Source: Rhodospirillales bacterium
GTDB taxonomy: Bacteria > Pseudomonadota > Alphaproteobacteria > Micavibrionales > UBA2020
Assembly (NCBI GenBank): GCA_023266795.1
Contig: JAHFPI010000054.1
Coordinates: forward strand, 1-10,710
Length of the DNA stretch: 10,710 bases
Direction: 5' to 3'
Under the pieces are notes generated by a model that had not been told where the DNA came from, ran no database searches, and saw only the letters and a program-made list of their open reading frames with translations. Shown here piece by piece: positions 5,731 to 10,710 of this stretch. The translations under genes were made by a program, and so were the position numbers. Each line of letters starts with the position of its first letter. Positions within the stretch are counted from its first letter, which is position 1.

Positions 5731-7206
5731 ATGTGGCGGGGTGGTGCAGATGTCGCAAAGTTCCATGAAATGCTCAAGCTGACTGCATTTGCAACGTCCC
5801 ATCAGCCGCGTTCGTATGTGAATTCTCTGGTGCGGCTGCACCATCCGTTCAGCGAGGCGGAGCGGCTGGAGGCGGCGCTGAAGGCGGGCTGGAACGTTTT
5901 CCAGTTCCCGTCGGAGCGGCTCTGCGGCGGCGACCTGCTTTCGGATTCCGGCACCACGACCCTGACGACCGAGCAGTTTTCCGCGCTGGTTCTCGGCGAT
6001 GAATCGTATGGCAGCAACTGGGGATATTTCAAGCTGCTGGAGGCGATGGAGAGCGCCTTTGGCATTGATTTTAACGAATGGGAATTTTACCTGTTTCATC
6101 AGGGGCGCGCTGCGGAACACGCGTTGTTTACGCAACTGACCGGCGAAAATCTGATTATCCCGTCCAACAGCTTTTTTGACACCACCCGCGCCAACGCCGA
6201 GGCCAACCGTATCGACGCCCGCGATCTTGTGAGCGAGGAACTCAAAAGCGATCCCCGTTATCCTTTCAAGGGCAATATGGACCTCAAAAAACTTGAGCGC
6301 CTTCTCGAAGAGCATCACCGGCAAATCCCGCTGGTCTTTTCCACGATTACCAACAATACCGCCGGCGGCCAGCCGGTATCGCTGGCGAATATCAGGGATA
6401 CGCGCAGGCTGTGCGACAAGCATGGCATCCCCTTCTTTCTCGATGCCTGCCGGTTTGCGGAGAATGCCTGGTTCATCAGAGAGCGCGAAGAGGGTTACAA
6501 GAACAAATCCGTGGCGGCGATAGCAAAAGAAGAATTCTCCCTGTGCGACGGCTTCACGATTTCCTTCAAAAAAGACGGGCTGGCGAATATGGGCGGGGCG
6601 CTGGCTATCCGTAAGGACTCGCGGCTTGTCAAACGCTATCCGGATATTTTCGAGAAACTCCGCGACCACCAGATTCTGGTCGAGGGCCATCCGACCTACG
6701 GCGGGCTTTCCGGCCGGGACATCATGACGATTACCATCGGTCTGGAAACCGTTATCAAGGAGAACTATCTGCGCGGCAGGATCGGGCAGGTGGAGGAATT
6801 CGGGAATTATCTGCGGCAGGCGGGCATTCCCGTTGTTGAACCCTTCGGCGGGCACGCGGTTTATATCGATACGGATAAATTCTTTGATGGCACGAAGATA
6901 AAAAAAGGCGATTTTGGCGGCATTTCCCTGACCGCCCTGCTGCTGCTGAAGGGGGTGCGGCTCTGCGAACTGGGCGCTTTTGCTTTCGGCACCTATAATC
7001 CGGAAACAAAAAAGGAAACATTCCCGCCCCATAACTTTGTCCGCGCCGCCGTACCGCGCAATAAATACGAGATTCAGGATCTTTTTTATGTGGCGGACTG
7101 CATTAAGGGATTGTATGATCGGCGAGACTCAATGCCTAAGGCTATTCCAGTTTATGGTAAGGAAAAAACGCTTCGCCACTTTAAAGCGCGCTTTGAACTG
7201 ATATAG
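5731..7206 (+). CDS. tnaA: Tryptophanase-type beta-eliminating lyase (PLP-dependent)
   Basis: A 491-residue member of the tryptophanase/tyrosine phenol-lyase family (E. coli TnaA 471, Citrobacter TPL 456). These cytoplasmic PLP enzymes cleave an aromatic amino acid to its ring compound, pyruvate and ammonia. Visible landmarks: DLLSDSGTTTLT at 68-79, HQGRAAEH at 123-130, TITNNTAGGQPVSLAN at 205-220, PLP-ring Asp238 with Arg241 in LDACRFAEN, Schiff-base Lys281 in FKKDGLANMGG, and PTYGGL at 321-326. Three positions that separate the two enzymes favour tryptophanase: Asp150 (TPL has Thr124), Leu414 in place of TPL Arg381, and His483 in LRHF (E. coli TnaA His463; Phe in TPL). The correspondences were made by eye from remembered sequences. 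The start is uncertain: ATG 5731 has only a weak, distant AGGT, and an in-frame ATG at 5770 would also keep the conserved part. No tnaC-like leader peptide or tnaB permease gene is seen. Only 39 bases without a terminator separate it from the next gene, so they are probably co-transcribed. Confidence 0.88.
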   Translation: MWRGGADVAKFHEMLKLTAFATSHQPRSYVNSLVRLHHPFSEAERLEAALKAGWNVFQFPSERLCGGDLLSDSGTTTLTTEQFSALVLGDESYGSNWGYFKLLEAMESAFGIDFNEWEFYLFHQGRAAEHALFTQLTGENLIIPSNSFFDTTRANAEANRIDARDLVSEELKSDPRYPFKGNMDLKKLERLLEEHHRQIPLVFSTITNNTAGGQPVSLANIRDTRRLCDKHGIPFFLDACRFAENAWFIREREEGYKNKSVAAIAKEEFSLCDGFTISFKKDGLANMGGALAIRKDSRLVKRYPDIFEKLRDHQILVEGHPTYGGLSGRDIMTITIGLETVIKENYLRGRIGQVEEFGNYLRQAGIPVVEPFGGHAVYIDTDKFFDGTKIKKGDFGGISLTALLLLKGVRLCELGAFAFGTYNPETKKETFPPHNFVRAAVPRNKYEIQDLFYVADCIKGLYDRRDSMPKAIPVYGKEKTLRHFKARFELI

Positions 7207-7245
7207 TTGTAAAAACTTCTGACTCTGAATGATGCGAGACCACTC

Positions 7246-9093
7246 TTGAAACCGACCGACATCAAAAACCCGGAATATTTTCATAAGGTTGTAGACTGCC
7301 AGTATGCTTGTCCGGCGCATACGCCTGTGCCGGAATATATCCGGCTTATTGCCGCAGGGCGTTATGCGGAAGCTTTCATGGTCAATTGGGAATCGAATGT
7401 TTTTCCGGGCGTTCTGGGGCGCACCTGTGACCGCCCGTGCGAACCGGCCTGCCGTCGTGGAAGGCTGGAAGGCAATGAAGAGCCTGTGGCGATCTGCCGC
7501 CTGAAGCGCGTTGCCGCCGACCATAAGGGCGATGTTAAAGGCATGATGCCGTCCATTCCGAAGAAGAAAAACGGCAAGCGCGTCGCCTTTATCGGCGCGG
7601 GGCCTGCCTCGCTGACGACCATCCGCGACCTGATGCCTCTGGGTTATGAATGCGTCCTGTTCGACAATCAGGAACGCGGCGGCGGCATGATGCGCAGCCA
7701 GATCCCGTCCTTCCGCCTGCCGGAAACCGTGCTGGCGGAGGAAGTGGGTTTCATTCTCGATATGGGCGTGGAATGCCATTTCGGGACATGGGTTTCCAGC
7801 ATGAAGGAAATGCTGGCAAAGAATTTTGACGCCGTTTTCGTCGGCACCGGCGCACCGCGCGCGGGCGACCTGCCGGATCTGCCGGGACGGCAGGAAGGCA
7901 AAGCCAATATCCACCTCGGTATCGACTGGCTGGCCAGCGTGGCCTTCGAACACACCAAGAAAATCGGTAAAAGGGTCATCGTGCTGGGCGGCGGCAATAC
8001 GGCGATGGACTGCTGCCGTACGGCCAAACGGCTCGGCGGGGATGACGTGCGCGTTGTTGTGCGCAGCCCGATCAAGACCATGAAAGCCTCTCCGTGGGAG
8101 ATCGAAGACGCGCGGGGCGAAGATATTCCCATACTTGAAAATCATGTGCCGAAGTCATTCACCGTTGTGAACGGCAAGCTGACCGGCATGGTCTTTGAAG
8201 AAGTCAAAGCCGTTTACGACGATGCGGGAAAACGCTCACTGGTGCCCACCGGCGAGCCTCTCGTGCAAATGGAATGCGACGATGTGCTGGTCGCTATCGG
8301 TCAGGAAAACGCCTTTCCGTGGATCGAAAGGGATCTTGGCATCCAGTTCGGGAAGTGGGACGTGCCGGTGGTGGATGCGGAAACCTTCCAGTCGACCCTG
8401 CCGAAAGTATTTTTCGGCGGTGACGCGGCGCTGGGGCCGAAGAACATCATTACCGCCGTTGCCCACGGGCATCAGGCGGCTATTTCCATTCACCAGTTCT
8501 GTCAGGGCAACAGCGTCAATGACCGCCCGCCGCCCATGACCACGCTTGTCAGTCAGAAAATGGGCGTCCATGAATGGATGTACGATAACGACATCTCCAA
8601 CGACGACCGTTTCGCCGTGCCCCATGCCGATAAAAAGAAGGCGCTTAAAAGCGTCAAGATGGAGGTGGAACTCGGTTTCGACGAACAGCAGGCCTATAAG
8701 GAAGCTATGCGCTGCCTGAACTGCGACGCGCAGACCGTCTTCACCGAGGATAAATGCATCGAGTGCGATGCCTGCGTCGACATCTGCCCGACCGACTGCA
8801 TCACTTTCACGGTGAATGCGGAAGAGGATGAACTGCGCACGCGCCTGACCGCTGCGGCGAAGAATAAAACACAGGATTTATACGTTTCCGGCGACCTGCC
8901 GAACAAGACGGGCCGGGTGATGATCAAGGACGAGGATGTCTGCCTGCATTGCGGCCTCTGTGCGGAGCGCTGCCCGACTTCTGCATGGGACATGCAGAAA
9001 TTCCTCTATCACAAGACAAAAGTATACAATGTGGACGGTCCCAGGACGCCGCCCGTAATTTTTGAAAATCGGAAAAAAGATGAAGCCGCTTGA
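7246..9093 (+). CDS. GltD-like FAD/NAD(P)-dependent iron-sulfur oxidoreductase with C-terminal two-cluster ferredoxin domain
   Basis: A 615-residue flavoprotein of the glutamate-synthase-small-subunit/NfnB type. The N-terminal iron-sulfur domain has C18-x3-C22 (DCQYACPAH) and C61/C65/C69 (GRTCDRPCEPAC). The FAD-binding GAGPAS is at 117-122; the last residue is Ser where Gly is usual. The NAD(P)H-binding GGGNTA is at 248-253, and a second FAD-contact segment, FFGGDAALGPKNIITAVAHGH, spans about 389-409. After a linker with RCLNC (489-493) come two [4Fe-4S] ferredoxin motifs: C504-x2-C507-x2-C510-x3-C514 and C566-x2-C569-x2-C572-x3-C576. The likely job is to pass electrons between NAD(P)H and the ferredoxin-level clusters of the 2-oxoacid oxidoreductase encoded next, whose start overlaps this stop by 14 bases. 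The only usable start is TTG 7246, because the frame is closed by a stop at 7210 and has no ATG or GTG before it; no clear ribosome binding site precedes it. It is not part of a GOGAT: no large subunit gene is adjacent. Confidence 0.87.
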   Translation: MKPTDIKNPEYFHKVVDCQYACPAHTPVPEYIRLIAAGRYAEAFMVNWESNVFPGVLGRTCDRPCEPACRRGRLEGNEEPVAICRLKRVAADHKGDVKGMMPSIPKKKNGKRVAFIGAGPASLTTIRDLMPLGYECVLFDNQERGGGMMRSQIPSFRLPETVLAEEVGFILDMGVECHFGTWVSSMKEMLAKNFDAVFVGTGAPRAGDLPDLPGRQEGKANIHLGIDWLASVAFEHTKKIGKRVIVLGGGNTAMDCCRTAKRLGGDDVRVVVRSPIKTMKASPWEIEDARGEDIPILENHVPKSFTVVNGKLTGMVFEEVKAVYDDAGKRSLVPTGEPLVQMECDDVLVAIGQENAFPWIERDLGIQFGKWDVPVVDAETFQSTLPKVFFGGDAALGPKNIITAVAHGHQAAISIHQFCQGNSVNDRPPPMTTLVSQKMGVHEWMYDNDISNDDRFAVPHADKKKALKSVKMEVELGFDEQQAYKEAMRCLNCDAQTVFTEDKCIECDACVDICPTDCITFTVNAEEDELRTRLTAAAKNKTQDLYVSGDLPNKTGRVMIKDEDVCLHCGLCAERCPTSAWDMQKFLYHKTKVYNVDGPRTPPVIFENRKKDEAA

Positions 9094-10710
9094 ATCCGTC
9101 AATGAATTTGTCGTCCGTTTCGCTAATGTGAACGGTACGGGCTCGTGGAGCGCGAACCTTCTTTTTGCCCGCGCGGTCATGCGCATGGGCGTTCCCATCG
9201 GTACAAAAAACATCTTCCCCTCCAATATTCAGGGTCTGCCGACATGGTATGAAGTGCGCGTCAGCGAAAAGGGCTATGTCGGGACGCGCGGCGGCAGCGT
9301 GGATATTATGCTGTCCGTCAATCCGCAAAGCATGGCAAAAGACGTCAAGGATGTCGTTCCGGGCGGATATTTTGTCTATGACTGCACCAAGCCCCTTAAT
9401 CCGAGTCTGAAACGGGATGACGTGAATTACATCGGCCTGCCGCTCACGGAGATATGCAACCGGGAATATGCAGATCCGAAATTGCGCCTGCTGTTTAAAA
9501 ACATCATTTATGTGGGCGCGCTGGCAGCGCTGGTCGATGTCGATTTCAAGGTTCTCAAAAATCTTGTCGCCGACCAGTTCAAGGGCAAGGAAAAACTGGT
9601 GCCGCCCAATCACCATGCGCTGGAGCTGGGTTACAACTATGCCAAAGAGAATTTCAAATGCCCGATCGGGGTGCACGTAAAACCCGCCGACAAAATTGGC
9701 AATCAAATCCTGATTGACGGCAATCAGGCGCTGGCGCTGGGGGCCATTTACGCCGGCGCGACCGTTTGCGGCTGGTATCCGATCACTCCCTCGACCTCTG
9801 TGGTCGATAATTTCAAGGAATACGCCGAGAAGCTGCGGGTCGATCCCAAGACGGGAAAAAAGAACTTTGCGATCGTGCAGGCGGAAGATGAACTGGCCGC
9901 GATCGGTATGGTCATCGGAGGGGCGTGGATGGGCGCCCGCGCCTTCACCGCCACCAGCGGCCCCGGCGTTTCCCTGATGGGGGAATTTCTGGGTCTTGCG
10001 TATTTTGCCGAAATTCCGGTCGTGCTTTTCGACATCCAGCGCGTCGGGCCTTCGACCGGTATGCCGACCCGCACGCAGCAGGGGGATATTATTTCCGCCG
10101 CTTATGCCTCGCATGGCGATACCAGACATGTGCTGCTGTTTCCTTCCACACCAAAGGAATGTTTCGACTTCGCCGCCGAGGCCTTTGATCTGGCGGATCG
10201 CCTGCAAACGCCGATTATTGTGATGAGCGATCTCGATCTCGGCATGAACGACAACCTGTCCGAACCGCTTGTATGGGATGACAAGCGTAAATATAATCGC
10301 GGCAAGGTATTGTCCGCCGATGAGCTGCAGAATATGAAAGAACGCTACGGGCGCTATATGGACGTTGATGGCGATGGCATCGGGTATCGCACTTATCCTG
10401 CGACACACCCCACCAAAGGATCGTTCTTCACCCGTGGCACCTCCCACAACGCTTATGCCGCCTATACCGAGAACAGTGACGATTACGTCGCCTCGATGAA
10501 ACAGCTGCTGCGCAAGTGGGAAACGGCAAAAACGATGGTTCCCAAGCCGGAAATCAAAAAATGTAAAAACGGCAGCAGGAACGGCGTCATCTATTTCGGC
10601 ACCAGCGCCCCTTCGACGCGGGAAGCGCTGGATAGTTTTGCGGCGAAGGGCGAGTTTTTTGATACCCTGCGCCTGCGCGCCTTCCCTTTTTCAAAGGAAG
10701 TCGAAACATT
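9080..10710 (+). CDS. korA: 2-oxoacid:ferredoxin oxidoreductase, fused gamma-alpha subunit (KorA-like), 3'-truncated
   Basis: The frame is open from ATG 9080 to the window end, giving 543 residues; family members of this type run to about 600, so most is present. Residues 1 to about 190 are the gamma domain (start VRFANVNGTGSWSANLLFARAV), and the alpha domain follows, with the hallmark YPITPST at 233-239, QAEDELAAIG at 267-276, ATSGPGVSLM at 291-300 and QRVGPSTGMPTRTQQGD at 320-336. These enzymes use thiamine diphosphate (bound by the beta subunit, not visible here) and iron-sulfur clusters to oxidise a 2-oxoacid and CoA to acyl-CoA, CO2 and reduced ferredoxin, or to run the reverse. A DVDGDG loop at 428-433 resembles a calcium site and is, as far as I recall, common in this subfamily. 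The ATG lies inside the end of the flavoprotein gene (14-base overlap), with GGAAAAAAG immediately before it as a poor ribosome binding site, suggesting translational coupling. 2-oxoglutarate is the most likely substrate by similarity, but pyruvate or another 2-oxoacid cannot be excluded. Confidence 0.9.
   Translation, partial: MKPLESVNEFVVRFANVNGTGSWSANLLFARAVMRMGVPIGTKNIFPSNIQGLPTWYEVRVSEKGYVGTRGGSVDIMLSVNPQSMAKDVKDVVPGGYFVYDCTKPLNPSLKRDDVNYIGLPLTEICNREYADPKLRLLFKNIIYVGALAALVDVDFKVLKNLVADQFKGKEKLVPPNHHALELGYNYAKENFKCPIGVHVKPADKIGNQILIDGNQALALGAIYAGATVCGWYPITPSTSVVDNFKEYAEKLRVDPKTGKKNFAIVQAEDELAAIGMVIGGAWMGARAFTATSGPGVSLMGEFLGLAYFAEIPVVLFDIQRVGPSTGMPTRTQQGDIISAAYASHGDTRHVLLFPSTPKECFDFAAEAFDLADRLQTPIIVMSDLDLGMNDNLSEPLVWDDKRKYNRGKVLSADELQNMKERYGRYMDVDGDGIGYRTYPATHPTKGSFFTRGTSHNAYAAYTENSDDYVASMKQLLRKWETAKTMVPKPEIKKCKNGSRNGVIYFGTSAPSTREALDSFAAKGEFFDTLRLRAFPFSKEVET

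Noticed and set aside
5710..7032. A 440-residue open frame on the minus strand opposite the tryptophanase gene.
   Set aside because: Its translation is rich in Arg, Gln and His with no recognisable domain, and it lies wholly antisense to a clear PLP enzyme; it is a mirror of the coding bias of that gene.
7246..9093. Annotation as glutamate synthase (GOGAT) small subunit.
   Set aside because: No large GOGAT subunit is nearby, the protein has two extra C-terminal [4Fe-4S] motifs, and it is coupled to a 2-oxoacid:ferredoxin oxidoreductase gene.
8924..10447. A 507-residue open frame on the minus strand spanning the flavoprotein end and korA.
   Set aside because: It is antisense to two confidently identified genes and shows no family motif; the + strand frame from 9080 is the real gene.

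Overview
The window looks like a chromosomal segment from a facultatively anaerobic or microaerobic proteobacterium, most likely an alphaproteobacterium. That placement is inference. It rests on the moderately GC-rich coding style, the Hyf-like membrane complex genes, three FNR/FixK-type operator palindromes, and a fused gamma-alpha 2-oxoacid oxidoreductase subunit next to a GltD-like flavoprotein. There are no rRNA or tRNA genes, CRISPR arrays, insertion sequences or long repeats that I can support. Coding density is high, and the only sizeable gaps are two promoter regions of about 170 and 255 bases.

Region 1 (1-2457, + strand) is the distal end of a hydrogenase-4/complex-I-like operon: the C-terminus of a HyfF-type proton-pumping membrane subunit, a HyfG-type NuoC/NuoD fusion, and a HyfI/NuoB-type iron-sulfur subunit. 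The small subunit keeps its four cluster cysteines. The large subunit has lost the standard NiFe-binding cysteines: the L1 motif reads RISGDS and the C-terminal L2 motif is not CxxC. This matches the 'energy-converting hydrogenase related' (Ehr) complexes of unknown function, not a working hydrogenase.

Region 2 (2414-5475) holds two divergent genes. On the minus strand is a P-type cation ATPase of unknown ion specificity, whose 3' end overlaps hyfI tail-to-tail by 44 bases. On the plus strand is a small two-CBS-domain protein. The 170-base gap between them contains two perfect 14-base FNR-type palindromes.

Region 3 (5476-10710, + strand) begins with a promoter region holding a third FNR-type box, placed correctly for activation. 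Behind it lies what looks like one operon: a tryptophanase-type PLP lyase, an iron-sulfur flavoprotein related to the glutamate synthase small subunit with a C-terminal two-cluster ferredoxin domain, and the fused gamma-alpha subunit of a 2-oxoacid:ferredoxin oxidoreductase, which runs off the window. A beta (TPP-binding) subunit would be expected just downstream. A reasonable reading is that amino-acid cleavage yields pyruvate (or another 2-oxoacid is supplied), the oxidoreductase oxidises it, and the flavoprotein exchanges electrons between ferredoxin-level clusters and NAD(P)H.

Taken together, the window looks like part of an oxygen-limited energy metabolism region, tied together by shared FNR-family control of at least regions 2 and 3. 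Whether the Ehr-like operon is under the same control cannot be seen, because its promoter lies outside the window.
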